From contig CAVOJV010000005.1 in assembly GCA_963696325.1 (NCBI GenBank), positions 62,001 through 126,000 on the forward strand: 64,000 nt of DNA, read 5' to 3'. The position numbers were made by a program, and so were the translations under genes. Source of the DNA: CAVOJV01 sp963696325. Its GTDB lineage: Bacteria; Pseudomonadota; Gammaproteobacteria; Competibacterales; Competibacteraceae. The notes beneath the pieces were generated by a model that did not search any database, was not told the origin of the DNA, and worked only from the letters and a program-made list of their open reading frames with translations. Of the stretch, positions 42,438-53,100 are shown piece by piece (the stretch's first letter is position 1; every line of letters starts with the position of its first letter).

Positions 42438-45404
42438 ATGCTACCGAAGGCTCAAGAGGGTCTCTATGGATTGTCCAATCATCATGAGCGGCCCAAAGCT
42501 GCGGCGCTCACCAAAGATGACAGCAACTCCATACTACCCAAGGTTTATGAAAGTTTTTATAAAGAACTCCAGGCATTCATTCCCGAGACCCGCCTGATTC
42601 GAGACCCGCTGCGAACCCTGGCGTACGGGACCGATGCCAGCCTGTACCGGCTCATTCCCAAGCTGGTGGTACAGGTGGAAAGCGAGGCCGAGATGGCGCG
42701 AATTCTCGGCCTGGCGCAACGCCATCGAACGCCCGTGACATTTCGGGCAGCGGGCACCAGCCTGTCGGGACAGGCGCTGACTGACTCGGTACTGCTCAAG
42801 ATGGGAGATGGTTGGCGGGGCCATGAAATCAGCCCGGATGCCTCCAGAATCCGCTTACAACCAGGGGTGATAGGTGGTCATGCCAACCGCTACCTGGCGC
42901 CTTACAAACGCAAGATCGGGCCAGATCCGGCCTCCATCAATTCCTGTCTGATCGGCGGTATCGCTGCCAACAATGCCAGCGGCATGTGCTGTGGAACAGC
43001 GCAGAACAGCTACCAGACCCTGGCGAGCATGCGGGTGATGATGGTCGATGGCGCCTTGCTGGATACCGGCGATGAGGCCAGCCGCAAAGCCTTCGCCGCC
43101 AGTCACGGCGAATTGTTAGAAAGGCTGGATCAACTCGCCCGCGCTAGCCGCGCCGATCCGGTCTTGTCCGCACGCATTCGCGACAAATTCAGGATCAAGA
43201 ACACCTGTGGTTACAGCCTGAACGCGCTGGTGGATTTCGAAGATCCCTTCGAGATTCTGCAGCATCTCATGATTGGCTCCGAAGGGACGCTGGGTTTTAT
43301 CGCGGAAATCACCTACCACACCGTGGTGGAGCACAGTCATAAAGCCAGCGCCTTGATGATTTTCCCGGATATCAAGACCGCCTGCGAAGCGGTGGCCATC
43401 CTCAAGACGGCGCCGGTGGCGGCGGTGGAATTGATGGACCGGGCCTCGCTGCGCTCGGTGGAAGATAAGGCCGGGGTTCCCGAATACCTGAAAACATTGC
43501 CGGCTCCGACAGCGGCCTTGCTGGTGGAAACCCGCGCCTCGGACAGTGAGACCCTGGCGGCGCAAGTAGTGGCCATCAGGGAGGTTCTGGCCGGGATGGA
43601 AACGCTGTTTCCCTTGCACTTCACCGATAAGCTGGAAGAGTTCAGCAAGCTGTGGGCGATTCGCGCGGGGCTGTTTCCGTCGGTAGGCTCGATGCGGGAG
43701 ACCGGCACCACGGTTATCATCGAGGATATCGCTTTCCCGGTGCCCAAGCTGGCGGCGGCGACGCTGGATTTGCAGGGCTTGTTCGACAAACATGGCTATA
43801 CGGGTTCGATCATCTTCGGGCACGCCCTGGAGGGCAATCTTCACTTCGTGATTACCCCGGATTTCAGCAAGCCGGACGAGGTGGACCGCTACAAGAACTT
43901 CATGGACGATGTCTGTGACATGGTGGTCAAGAAGTACGACGGTTCCCTCAAGGCCGAGCACGGCACCGGCCGCAATATGGCGCCGTTCGTGGAACTGGAA
44001 TGGGGCCAGCAGGCGTATCAGTTGATGCGTCAACTCAAGGCGCTGTTCGATCCCGGCAACCTGCTCAATCCCGGCGTCATCCTCAATGACGATCCCCAAG
44101 TGCACACCAAGAACCTCAAACCGATGGCGGCGGTGGACCCGTTGGTGGACAAATGCATCGAGTGCGGGTTTTGCGAGCCCAATTGTCCGTCCCACGCCCT
44201 TACCCTGTCACCACGCCAGCGTATCGTCGGGCTGCGTGAACTGGCGCGCCTGCAAGCCTCGGGAGAGGACGCCGAGCGTTTGGAGACCATCAACCAGCTT
44301 TATCAATACCAGGGTATAGACACCTGCGCCGTGGACAGCCTGTGCTCGCTGACCTGCCCGGTGGGCATCGATACCGGCAAAATGATGAAAAAGCTGCGCG
44401 GACAGCGGCTGGGCAAGACCGCCCACCAAGTGTCCGGGTGGGTAGCCGGGCATTTCGCCGGGATTACCGCCACCACCCGTTTCACCCTGGCGGCGGCCAA
44501 TGCTGTCCACAGCATGCTTGGCACGGCGGCTATGACGGGGCTGACCGGGGGGGCGCGCAAGCTCTCCGGTGACCGGGTGCCGTTATGGAACCCCTATATG
44601 CCGAATGCCGCCAAGCTGCCCAGGCTCAATGGCATTGTAGACTCAGGGAAGCCGCGAGTGGTTTATATCCCCAGTTGCGCCAGTCGCACGATGGGGCCGG
44701 CTAAGGGTGATCCGGAGGGAGACTCGTTGCCGGTGAAAACGGCTGCTCTGCTGCGCAAGGCTGGCTTCGAGGTGGTCTACCCGGAGCACAGCGCGCAGTA
44801 TTGTTGTGGCCAGCCCTTCGAAAGCAAGGGCTTGCCGGAAGCAGCCGATGCCAAGCGGCGCGAGCTTGAACAGGCCCTGCTCAAGGCCAGTCGCGATGGC
44901 CAGGACCCTGTCGTTTTCGACACCAGCCCTTGCGCCTTCCGGGTGAAGCGGGACCAGGAGTCCAAGCTCAAGTTATACGACATCACCGAGTTTCTCCACG
45001 ATGTGGTTCTAGAGCGGCTGACGTTCCGCAAGCTGCCGGAAACCGTGGCGATTCATTCCACGTGCAGCACCGTCAAGATGGGTTTGCAGGACAAGCTGCG
45101 CCAGATCGCCGAGGCGTGCGTGGAGCGGGTCATTGTACCCGATCAGGTAACCTGCTGTGGTTGGTCTGGCGATCGAGGTTTTACCTATCCGGAGCTGAAC
45201 GCCAGCGCCTTGCGGGATCTGCGCCCGGCCTTGCCGGAGCAGTGTCAGTCCGGTTATTCCACCAGCCGCACCTGTGAAATCGGTCTATCCTTGCACAGCG
45301 GCCGTTATTACCGTTCCATCGTCTATCTCGTCGATAAATGCTCGGAGCCTAAGGTGGCAGTCAAGAGCGGAGAAACGGTCCAGGCAGATGCCATTGTAGT
45401 GTAA
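42438..45404 (+). CDS. FAD- and Fe-S-containing D-lactate dehydrogenase (Dld-II type)
   Basis: Large fused dehydrogenase of 988 residues. Residues about 40-560 are an FAD-linked oxidase with the PP-loop region RAAGTSLSGQALTD and IGGIAANNASGMCCG; the C-terminal half has two Fe-S centres (CIECGFCEPNCPS and CAVDSLCSLTCPVGID) and a heterodisulfide-reductase-like part ending STCSTVKMG and CCGWSGDRG. This is the pattern of the membrane-associated D-lactate:quinone dehydrogenase of Shewanella and of the D-2-hydroxyglutarate dehydrogenase YdiJ. The lactate operon favours D-lactate as substrate. It begins 75 bp after lutC. Confidence 0.88.
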   Translation: MLPKAQEGLYGLSNHHERPKAAALTKDDSNSILPKVYESFYKELQAFIPETRLIRDPLRTLAYGTDASLYRLIPKLVVQVESEAEMARILGLAQRHRTPVTFRAAGTSLSGQALTDSVLLKMGDGWRGHEISPDASRIRLQPGVIGGHANRYLAPYKRKIGPDPASINSCLIGGIAANNASGMCCGTAQNSYQTLASMRVMMVDGALLDTGDEASRKAFAASHGELLERLDQLARASRADPVLSARIRDKFRIKNTCGYSLNALVDFEDPFEILQHLMIGSEGTLGFIAEITYHTVVEHSHKASALMIFPDIKTACEAVAILKTAPVAAVELMDRASLRSVEDKAGVPEYLKTLPAPTAALLVETRASDSETLAAQVVAIREVLAGMETLFPLHFTDKLEEFSKLWAIRAGLFPSVGSMRETGTTVIIEDIAFPVPKLAAATLDLQGLFDKHGYTGSIIFGHALEGNLHFVITPDFSKPDEVDRYKNFMDDVCDMVVKKYDGSLKAEHGTGRNMAPFVELEWGQQAYQLMRQLKALFDPGNLLNPGVILNDDPQVHTKNLKPMAAVDPLVDKCIECGFCEPNCPSHALTLSPRQRIVGLRELARLQASGEDAERLETINQLYQYQGIDTCAVDSLCSLTCPVGIDTGKMMKKLRGQRLGKTAHQVSGWVAGHFAGITATTRFTLAAANAVHSMLGTAAMTGLTGGARKLSGDRVPLWNPYMPNAAKLPRLNGIVDSGKPRVVYIPSCASRTMGPAKGDPEGDSLPVKTAALLRKAGFEVVYPEHSAQYCCGQPFESKGLPEAADAKRRELEQALLKASRDGQDPVVFDTSPCAFRVKRDQESKLKLYDITEFLHDVVLERLTFRKLPETVAIHSTCSTVKMGLQDKLRQIAEACVERVIVPDQVTCCGWSGDRGFTYPELNASALRDLRPALPEQCQSGYSTSRTCEIGLSLHSGRYYRSIVYLVDKCSEPKVAVKSGETVQADAIVV

Positions 45405-45549
45405 GCAGGTTTTCGTGTAGCAGTAGTGCAACGCGGTAACCCAAAGCCAGCATAACAGTGCCGACGGCAGCGAATCGCCGGCATCGAGGTCGGTGCGCCG
45501 ACCCACTATACTTATATCTGTTCCGTGTTCCTGAGCATTGATTCAGAAT

Positions 45550-45575
45550 CGTTTCCCGGCCTAGGCCGGGAAACG
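45550..45575. promoter_or_regulatory. perfect 26-bp palindrome between the dehydrogenase and lldP
   Basis: The half-site CGTTTCCCGGCCT is followed directly by its exact reverse complement. As RNA it would form a GC-rich hairpin with a tiny loop, 42 bp before the lldP start. It may end part of the transcript, protect a processed mRNA end, or bind a dimeric regulator. There is no clear T-tract after it. Confidence 0.6.
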
Positions 45576-45617
45576 TTTGTTAAAACCAACCCACCTACCC
45601 TGGAGGAGACTTATCGT

Positions 45618-47300
45618 ATGCAAACTTGGACCCAGGTCTATGCGCCACTGGGCGGCAATTTGTGGCTGTCCGCTGTGGTTGCTGTCATTCCGATTGTTTT
45701 CTTTTTTATTGCCTTAGCCGTTTTGCGCATGAAAGGCCACATCGCCGCCGTTATTGCGGTGGCGCTGGCCGTTTTGATCGCTATCCTGGAGTATGGAATG
45801 CCGGTCACGATGGCGCTGGCCGCGACCGGTTACGGATTTCTTTACGGCCTCTGGCCGATTGCCTGGATTATCGTGACAGCGGTGTTTCTCTACAAACTCA
45901 CTGTGAAAACCGGCCAATTCGAGATCATCCGTTCTTCCGTCATCTCGGTCACCGCCGATCAGCGCCTCCAGATGGTGCTGGTCGGTTTCTCGTTTGGCGC
46001 CTTCCTCGAGGGAGCGGCGGGGTTCGGTGCCCCCGTGGCGATCACGGCGGCCTTGCTGGTCGGGTTAGGATTCAATCCGCTCTACGCGGCGGGCTTGTGT
46101 CTGATCGCTAACACCGCACCGGTGGCGTTTGGCGCCATTGGTATTCCCATCACCGTGGCGGGCAAGGTCACCGGGTACGATCCTTTTCTCATCGGTCAGA
46201 TGACGGGCCGGCAACTCCCCCTACTGTCCGTGTTCGTACCTTTTTGGTTGGTATTCATCATGGATGGCTGGCGTGGAGTCAAGGAAACCTGGCCGGCGAT
46301 ATTGATTGCCGGCGGAACGTTCGCCCTTTCCCAGTATTTCACGTCCAATTTTATCGGTCCTGAACTGCCGGACATAACCTCTGCGCTGATAAGCCTGGTT
46401 GCGTTGGCACTGTTTCTGAAAGTCTGGCAGCCAGCCAATATGTTTTCCTTCCAGAGCGCGAGTGCCGCCAAGGCGGCGACGCTTCCCGCTGGTAGTTATA
46501 CTATCGGACAGATCTTTAAGGCCTGGTCGCCCTTCATTGTGCTGACCATCATGGTCACTGTCTGGACCCTCCCGTTTTTCAAGGCGCTGTTTGATGCAAC
46601 TAAAGGGGGACCGCTGGCGGCCTGGGTCATGTCTTTTCATATACCCGGTCTTGATAATCTGGTCATCAAGGACCTGCCGCTGGTGCCCAAGCCCACTCCG
46701 TATGCGGCGGTCTATAAGTTCGATATCCTCTCGGCAACGGGTAGCGCGATTCTGGCGGCGGCGATCATCACCGCGCTCATCCTGCGGGTCAGCGTTACCC
46801 TGTTCTTCCAGACGTTCTGGGAAACCCTGGTTGAGTTGATCAAACCCATCTTTACTATCGGCCTGGTGCTTGGTTTTGCCTTTATCGCCAATTATTCGGG
46901 GCTTTCCTCGACCCTAGGGTTGGCGTTTGCGGCCACTGGCGCGCTGTTTCCCTTCTTCTCGCCCTTCCTGGGCTGGCTCGGTGTGTTCCTGACCGGCTCC
47001 GACACGTCCAGCAATGCCTTGTTTGCTAACCTGCAAAACGTGACGGCCCAGCAGATCGGCGTGAATCCCATCCTGACCATCACCGCCAACACTACGGGTG
47101 GTGTCACCGGCAAGATGATTTCTCCCCAATCCATCGCCGTGGCCTGCGCCGCAACGGGCTTGGTGGGCAAGGAATCGGATCTGTTCCGCTTTACCCTGAA
47201 GCACAGCCTGTTCTTCGCCACCATCATCGGCGTCATCACCTATGTACAGGCGTATTACCTGCCCTGGATGATCCCGGTGGCAGCCCCGGTCGCCCATTAG
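45618..47300 (+). CDS. lldP: L-lactate permease
   Basis: Polytopic lactate/glycolate:proton symporter of 560 residues with about 13 hydrophobic segments. Typical LctP motifs include LEGAAGFGAPVAITAALLVG, NTAPVAFGAIGIPITVAGKV and GSDTSSNALFANLQ, and the late GKMISPQSIAVACAATG. The start at 45618 follows TGGAGGAGA directly; the frame is open from 45525 but crosses the palindrome. It completes the lactate module: uptake, then L- and D-lactate oxidation. Confidence 0.95.
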   Translation: MQTWTQVYAPLGGNLWLSAVVAVIPIVFFFIALAVLRMKGHIAAVIAVALAVLIAILEYGMPVTMALAATGYGFLYGLWPIAWIIVTAVFLYKLTVKTGQFEIIRSSVISVTADQRLQMVLVGFSFGAFLEGAAGFGAPVAITAALLVGLGFNPLYAAGLCLIANTAPVAFGAIGIPITVAGKVTGYDPFLIGQMTGRQLPLLSVFVPFWLVFIMDGWRGVKETWPAILIAGGTFALSQYFTSNFIGPELPDITSALISLVALALFLKVWQPANMFSFQSASAAKAATLPAGSYTIGQIFKAWSPFIVLTIMVTVWTLPFFKALFDATKGGPLAAWVMSFHIPGLDNLVIKDLPLVPKPTPYAAVYKFDILSATGSAILAAAIITALILRVSVTLFFQTFWETLVELIKPIFTIGLVLGFAFIANYSGLSSTLGLAFAATGALFPFFSPFLGWLGVFLTGSDTSSNALFANLQNVTAQQIGVNPILTITANTTGGVTGKMISPQSIAVACAATGLVGKESDLFRFTLKHSLFFATIIGVITYVQAYYLPWMIPVAAPVAH

Positions 47301-47313
47301 GCGTCTCGCCAAA

Positions 47314-47345
47314 CGCCCGCCGAATTGATCTGGCGGGCGCTTTTC
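47314..47345 (+). terminator. Rho-independent terminator after lldP
   Basis: Stem CGCCCGCC (47314-47321) with GGCGGGCG (47332-47339), a 10-nt loop, and CTTTTCCC after it. It ends the lactate operon and is placed 14 bp after the lldP stop. Confidence 0.85.
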
Positions 47346-47417
47346 CCATTTTGTGTGGGTAGCAACGGGTGCGGTTCTGCGGAACCTGTAGCTATCCGCT
47401 TTCCAGAAATACGCGAT

Positions 47418-49634
47418 TCACGGGCTTGGCGGCTTCGGTGCGCCGGTGGCGTAACCTTGGGCGAAATCCACGCCCAGTTGCCGTAATTGTTCGGTGATCG
47501 CTTTGCTCTCGACATATTCGGCGATGGTTTTGGCGCCCACCAAGTGGCCGATCTGGTTGATGACGGCCACTACGGCGTGATTAATGGGGTTCTCTACCAT
47601 GTTCCAGACCAAGCTGCCGTCGATTTTCAGATAGTCCACTTCCAGTTCCTGGAGGTTGTTGAAGGCGGTCGGGCCACTGCCAAACTGATCCAGTGCGAAG
47701 CGACAGCCGGTTTGTTTCAGCGCCTTGATGAATCGGGTGGCCTGGCTAAGATTGCCTAACACGGCAGTTGCCTGGATTTCAAGGCAGACCCGGTGAGGTG
47801 GTACGGCGGAGGCGGCGAACTGCTCATGGATAAACGCTATGAGGGACTCGTCCTGCAGGGAACTGGCCGAAAGATTGATGGCTATCCCAGCGTCGGTGCA
47901 CGCGCCGACCATCTCGGCGTAGCGAGCAAAGGCTGTGCGAATAACCCAGCGATCGATGGCGGGCATGAGCCCATAACGTTCCGCGGCGGGCAAAAACTGG
48001 CTGGGTGGCACGATGTCGCCTTGGGGGTTCACCAGCCTGAGCAGAAGCTCATAGAAAACGGAATGGCCGTCCGCCGGTGCGAGAGACACGATGGGTTGGC
48101 TATAGAAGAGGAAACGCTCCTGCGCTAGGGCTGCTTGCATCTCCCTGGCGCGCTGATTGTGGAGTGCCAACGGGTGGCTGCTTTCCTGCAAGACATAAAC
48201 CTGATTGCGGCCCAGGTTCTTGGCGGCGTAGCAAGCCACATCGGCCTGCTCCAGGAATTGAACAGCGTCGTCGCTCTGGGCCGTGATGGGAATCAGTCCG
48301 ATGCTGACGCCGACCCGAAAAGTCCGGCTCTCCCAGACAAACCGGAAATCTTTAACCGTGGTTACCAGGTTTTCGGTGATTTCGACGGCACTCTCCAGCG
48401 GGCAGTTCTCCAGCAAGAGGCTGAATTCGTCGCCGCCAACCCGGGCTAGCGTATCGCGGGCGCGCAGTTGGCTTGTCAGCAGACCGGCGATCTGCCTGAG
48501 CAATTCATCTCCGGCGCTATGACCGGCGCTGTCGTTGACGATCTTGAAGTAGTCCAAATCCAGATAGCACAGGGCGTGCTGGGTGCCGTATTGCTTGGCG
48601 CTGGCCAACAAAAGCTGCAGCCGCCGCTCGAACTCGCGGCGATTGACCAGCCCCGTGAGCGAATCATGGCTGGCTTGATGAGTGATCTTGTGGGCGATCA
48701 GGCGGGCTTCGGTGACATCCCTGAAAACCAGTACCCCGCCCAGCACTTTGCCGTCCTGGCCGCGGATGGGCGCCGCCGAGTTGTCGATGGGATACTTTTG
48801 CCCGTTGCGGCTGATTAACAGCGTGTTATTGGGCAGTCCGACGATGTGGCCGGTTGCCAGGCAGCGGGTTACCGGATTTGGGATGGGTTCACGGGTTTGT
48901 TCATCGATGAGGTGGAATACCGACTCCAGCGCCTGGCCCCGTGCCGCTTCCAATGACCAGCCGGTCAGCGTTTCCGCGATGGGGTTCAGATACTCGATGT
49001 TGCCCTGGGCGTCCGTGGAAATCACGGCGTCGCCGATGGAGTGCAAGGTGACCTGGGCGCGTTCCTTTTCCTCCAGGAGCAGCCGCTCTGTGCGCTTAAG
49101 TTCGGTAATCTCAAGCATGGCCGTATGGCAGCGGGTATTGCCACCGCTGTCCTGCATGGCGACGCTTTCCAGGCGCGCATCGAAAATGGTTCCGCCGCAT
49201 TCTCTCAGCTTGATCTCCGTGGAGACTTTCCGCAAAGAGCGGAAAGTCTCGTGCAAATGCTCGAAGAAACGCTGGTTTTCTGTAGGTGCCAGCAGGGTGA
49301 AGAAAGGCTTGTTGAGCAGATGGGTGCGCTCGCGACCAAATAATGCAGCGCCAGTCAAGTTGATGGACTGAATAAGCCCCTGTTCATCGAGGCTGAGATA
49401 GCCAACGGGGGCGAAATCGTAGAGATCAGCATAGCGGTCGCGGGGTTCCTCCAGGTACCGTTGGGCTTCCCGGAGTTCACGGTTTTGTATTTCCAACTCG
49501 ATCTGGTGAACCTGTAGCTCGTGCAAGAGCCGATGGACCTCTTTCGCGGCATCCTCCTGGGCGGCTACCTTCGCTTGCAGCGTCTCGAGCCGTTGGATCA
49601 GTGCCTCCTGGCTCAGGCTGTCACAGGACGCCAT
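47418..49634 (-). CDS. PAS-GGDEF-EAL cyclic-di-GMP signalling protein with altered EAL domain
   Basis: Cytoplasmic protein of 738 residues: an N-terminal coiled-coil (about 10-65), two PAS domains (about 66-185 and 192-312), a GGDEF domain (315-480) and an EAL domain (490-735). GGDEF is intact at 400-404 and is preceded by an RxxD inhibition site (391-394), so diguanylate cyclase activity is likely. The EAL domain keeps Glu529 and Asn587 but departs at other usual positions: YELLLRL, EIQAT (619-623, where EITET is usual) and Asp649-Gln650 in place of the Asp-Asp pair. Phosphodiesterase activity is therefore doubtful. It has no transmembrane segments. Confidence 0.9.
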   Translation of the reverse strand: MASCDSLSQEALIQRLETLQAKVAAQEDAAKEVHRLLHELQVHQIELEIQNRELREAQRYLEEPRDRYADLYDFAPVGYLSLDEQGLIQSINLTGAALFGRERTHLLNKPFFTLLAPTENQRFFEHLHETFRSLRKVSTEIKLRECGGTIFDARLESVAMQDSGGNTRCHTAMLEITELKRTERLLLEEKERAQVTLHSIGDAVISTDAQGNIEYLNPIAETLTGWSLEAARGQALESVFHLIDEQTREPIPNPVTRCLATGHIVGLPNNTLLISRNGQKYPIDNSAAPIRGQDGKVLGGVLVFRDVTEARLIAHKITHQASHDSLTGLVNRREFERRLQLLLASAKQYGTQHALCYLDLDYFKIVNDSAGHSAGDELLRQIAGLLTSQLRARDTLARVGGDEFSLLLENCPLESAVEITENLVTTVKDFRFVWESRTFRVGVSIGLIPITAQSDDAVQFLEQADVACYAAKNLGRNQVYVLQESSHPLALHNQRAREMQAALAQERFLFYSQPIVSLAPADGHSVFYELLLRLVNPQGDIVPPSQFLPAAERYGLMPAIDRWVIRTAFARYAEMVGACTDAGIAINLSASSLQDESLIAFIHEQFAASAVPPHRVCLEIQATAVLGNLSQATRFIKALKQTGCRFALDQFGSGPTAFNNLQELEVDYLKIDGSLVWNMVENPINHAVVAVINQIGHLVGAKTIAEYVESKAITEQLRQLGVDFAQGYATGAPKPPSP

Positions 49635-50103
49635 GGGGGAGTCTCTGGATGTTCATTCGGTTAAACCTTTCCTTGGTGGCCGGCGCTTCGCACTTCGTAC
49701 GGTGGACAGTTTTTCATGCATGGACTGCGGTTCTTCCTTGGCGATCTCCAGTTCATCGTTGGTGGACTGGACTTCCTCGTTGCTCGCTTCTTATGTCTTC
49801 AATGATGAATTGCACGTATTCCCGTTTTGAACGCAAATCGCGTTCCAACTTCGTGCTCTGGAGGCCTTTATCGGTAGACGCCAGCTTGCTGTCTTGCTCC
49901 CTCGGGATTGCGCTGGGCCGTTCAACCAGCGCCCGAAAAAAATGCCTCGGCCTCAAACCCCGCACGAAGCCTTCATGAAGCAGCTACACTTTCGTCATCA
50001 CCCTGTTGCACGTCAGGCTTGAATCTGACGAGGGTTATCCATGCGCTTGGCACAACGCTGACCGTCCTTAACGGGATTGACAGCAGTGTTTAAGGGGGGG
50101 GAC
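49635..50103. other. intergenic region with decayed gene fragment upstream of the Tc locus
   Basis: This 469-bp stretch holds the CheB/CheR-PAS remnant annotated separately and, at 50011-50030, a short dyad CGTCAG-N8-CTGACG. A TTGGCAC at 50047-50053 looks like the start of a sigma54 site, but the -12 element is absent. The promoter of the tcB-tcC gene must lie here. Confidence 0.4.
49665..49965 (-). pseudogene. remnant of a CheB/CheR-PAS hybrid sensor
   Basis: On the minus strand one frame reads KLERDLRSKREYVQFIIED, and another frame continues as SNEEVQSTNDELEIAKEEPQ and on with HEKLSTV. Together they match the long coiled-coil linker of CheB/CheR-PAS hybrid proteins (LREELASTREYLQSIIEE ... 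TNEELQTAKEELQSTNEEL). The frame changes partway and the flanking domains are gone, so it is a relic of about 300 bp. Confidence 0.6.
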
Positions 50104-53100
50104 ATGCCTACGGAAACAAAGAAAGACGGCGATAATAAAGAATCCGCTGTCGGTACGGGGCAGAATCGCGCACCGACTCTCTCGCTGCCCAAAGGCGGTG
50201 GCGCCATCCGGGGGATGGGCGAAAAATTTGCGGCCAATCCGGTGACGGGCACCGGGTCGATGTCCGTCCCGATTGCGACCAGTCCCGGTCGTTCCGGTTT
50301 TGGCCCGCAATTGGCCCTCTCCTACGATTCCGGCGCCGGTAACGGCCCATTCGGCTTGGGCTGGAACCTCTCGCTACCCGCCATCACCCGCAAGACTGAC
50401 AAGGGATTGCCCCAATATCGAGACGCCGAGCCATCCGACGTATTCCTGTTGTCGGGCGCGGAAGACTTGATTCCGGTGTTGATCGAAAAGGGGGGGAAGT
50501 GGGAACGGGAGAACATACCGCTGCGAACGGTAGGAGGTAAGACCTACACTGTTCAGCGTTATCGCCCCCGCATCGAAGGATTGTTCGCGCGCATCGAGCG
50601 CTGGACCAACCCGGCCGACCCCACGGATACCTTCTGGCGGTCCATCTCCAAGGACAACATCACCACCTGGTACGGCAGAACGGAGGAAAGCCGCATTGCC
50701 GATCCGTCTGATGCCACCCGGATCTTCTCCTGGCTGATCTGCGAGAGCTACGACGATAAGGGCAATGTCATCGTTTATGGCTACGAAAAGGAAAACTCGG
50801 ATAACATCGATCTGTCCCAAGCACACGAGCGTAACCGCGGCGCAAAGACGGATCAATTACGCTCCGCCAATCGTTACTTGAAGCGAATTCGCTACGGTTA
50901 TCACGAGCCGTACCTGCCGAAGCTATCTGAAGACGCTGCCTGGCCAATACCACCCGAAGACGACCACTGGTTTTTCGAAGTCGTTTTCGACTACGGCGAG
51001 CACGACTCGAACCACCCCTTGCCAAAGGAACCCGGCAAAAAATGGTCCGTGAGGAACGACCCGTTCTCCACCTACCGCGCCGGCTTCGAGGTGCGCACCT
51101 ATCGTCTGTGTCGCCGCGTCTTGATGTTCCACCACTTCCCCAACGAGGGTGGGGTGGGCCAGGACTGTCTGGTGCGTTCGACCACGTTCGACTACCGGGA
51201 AACCCCCATCGCTGTGTTCATCACCGCCGTGACCCAAAGCGGCCACCAACGCGCCGACGCGGGCGGTTACCTCAGCAAATCCCTGCCGCCTTTGGAGTTT
51301 GAATACAGCCAGCCTGTCATCGGGCAGGACATTCACGCTGTCGATTCTGCCAGCATGGAGAACCAGCCCGCCGGCGTGGGCGGCGCCGCGTACCAGTGGG
51401 TTGATCTCGATGGCGAAGGGCTCTCGGGCGTGCTCACGGAGCAGGGCGGCGGCTGGTTCTATAAGCGCAACGAATCGGCACTTACCAGAAACGTCACCAC
51501 CGAAGAATATTCGGCCCGCTTCGCGCCTTTGGAAACGGTCGCGCGCATTCCCGCCGGCAATCCCCTAACCGGAGGTCATGCGCAATTCCTCGATCTGGCC
51601 GGCGACGGGCAAGTGGATCTGGTGGAACTCGACCGGCCGGTGGCGGGCTTCTATGAACGAACCGAGGACCAGGATTGGGAGCCGTTTCGCGCCTTTCGAT
51701 CCCTCCCCAATTTGGCCTGGAACGATCCAAACTTGAAGTTCACCGACCTCACCGGCGACGGCCATGCCGATGTGCTGATCACCGAGGATCAGGCGTTCAC
51801 CTGGTATCCATCGCTGGCGGAAGACGGATTCGGTCCGGCAATGAGGGTCAGCGTGCCTACCGACGAGGAGCTTGGCCCGCGGGTGGTGTTCGCCGACGGC
51901 ACCCAGACGATCTTCCTGGCCGACTTGTCGGGTGACGGGTTGACCGATATCGCGCGCCTCCGCAACGGCGAAGTCTGTTACTGGCCTAACCTGGGCTACG
52001 GCCGCTTTGGCGCGAAAGTGACGATGGACGACACCCCCTGGTTCGACGCGCCGGATCAGTTCGATCCGCGCCGCATCCGTTTGGCCGACATCGACGGGTC
52101 AGGGGTGACCGACATCATCTATCTCGGCCGCAACCAGACCCGGTTCTGGTTCAATCAGTCCGGCAACGCCTGGGGCCCGGCCCACGAGCTGCCCGACTTT
52201 CCCCCGGTGGACAACATTGCTTCGGTCGCGGCAGTGGACCTGTTGGGCAACGGTACCGCCTGCCTGGTCTGGTCCTCGCCGTTACCGGGAGCCAGCCGCG
52301 CGCCGATGAAATACCTCAAGCTGATGGCCGAGGGAAAACCGCATCTGCTGGTGAGCACCCGCAATAACCTGGGCGCCGAGACCCGGGTGCGGTACGCGCC
52401 CTCAACGTATTTCTATCTGCGGGACCAAGAGGAAGGCAAGCCCTGGATCACCCGGCTGCCCTTCCCCGTGCATGTGGTGGAGCGCGTCGAGACCTTTGAT
52501 CACATCAGCCACAACCACTTCGTCAGCCGCTACGCCTACCACCACGGCTACTTCGACGGCGAGGAACGGGAGTTCCGGGGCTTCGGCATGGTGGAGGAGT
52601 GGGACAGCGCGGAATTCCACGCGCAGGACCTCAAGGCCAGCAACACGGTCGCCGCATGGTACGTGCCGCCCGTGCATACCAAGACCTGGTTCCACACCGG
52701 CTTCTATCTAGGACGCGACCACGTCTCGGACTTCTTCGCCGGGTTGCTCAACGCTCAGGACCTGGGCGAGTACTACCGCGAGCCTGGATTGACCGACCAG
52801 GAAGCGACAAACCTCGGTCTCGACGATGAGGCGCGCCGCTTGTACGACGATGCTCGTGCAAAGGAGCGCCTGTTGGATGACACCATACTTCCCGACGATC
52901 TGACCGTCGATGAGGAGCGCGAAGCTTGTCGCGCCCTCAAGGGCTCCATGCTGCGCCAGGAGGTCTACGCGCTGGACGGTACGGACGAACAGCGGCACCC
53001 CTACACTGTCAGCGAGCAGAACTTCACCATCCGCATCCTCCAACAGCGGGGCGGCAACCGCCACGCCGTGTTCTTCACCCATGCTCGCGAAGCCATCACT

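Noticed and set aside
43116..44195. 359-codon minus-strand frame across the lactate dehydrogenase
   Set aside because: Antisense of a clearly homologous FAD/Fe-S protein; no family features.
50046..50062. sigma54 promoter upstream of tcB-tcC (TTGGCACAACGCTGA)
   Set aside because: The -24 element TGGCAC fits, but the GC of the -12 element is absent at the required 10-bp spacing.
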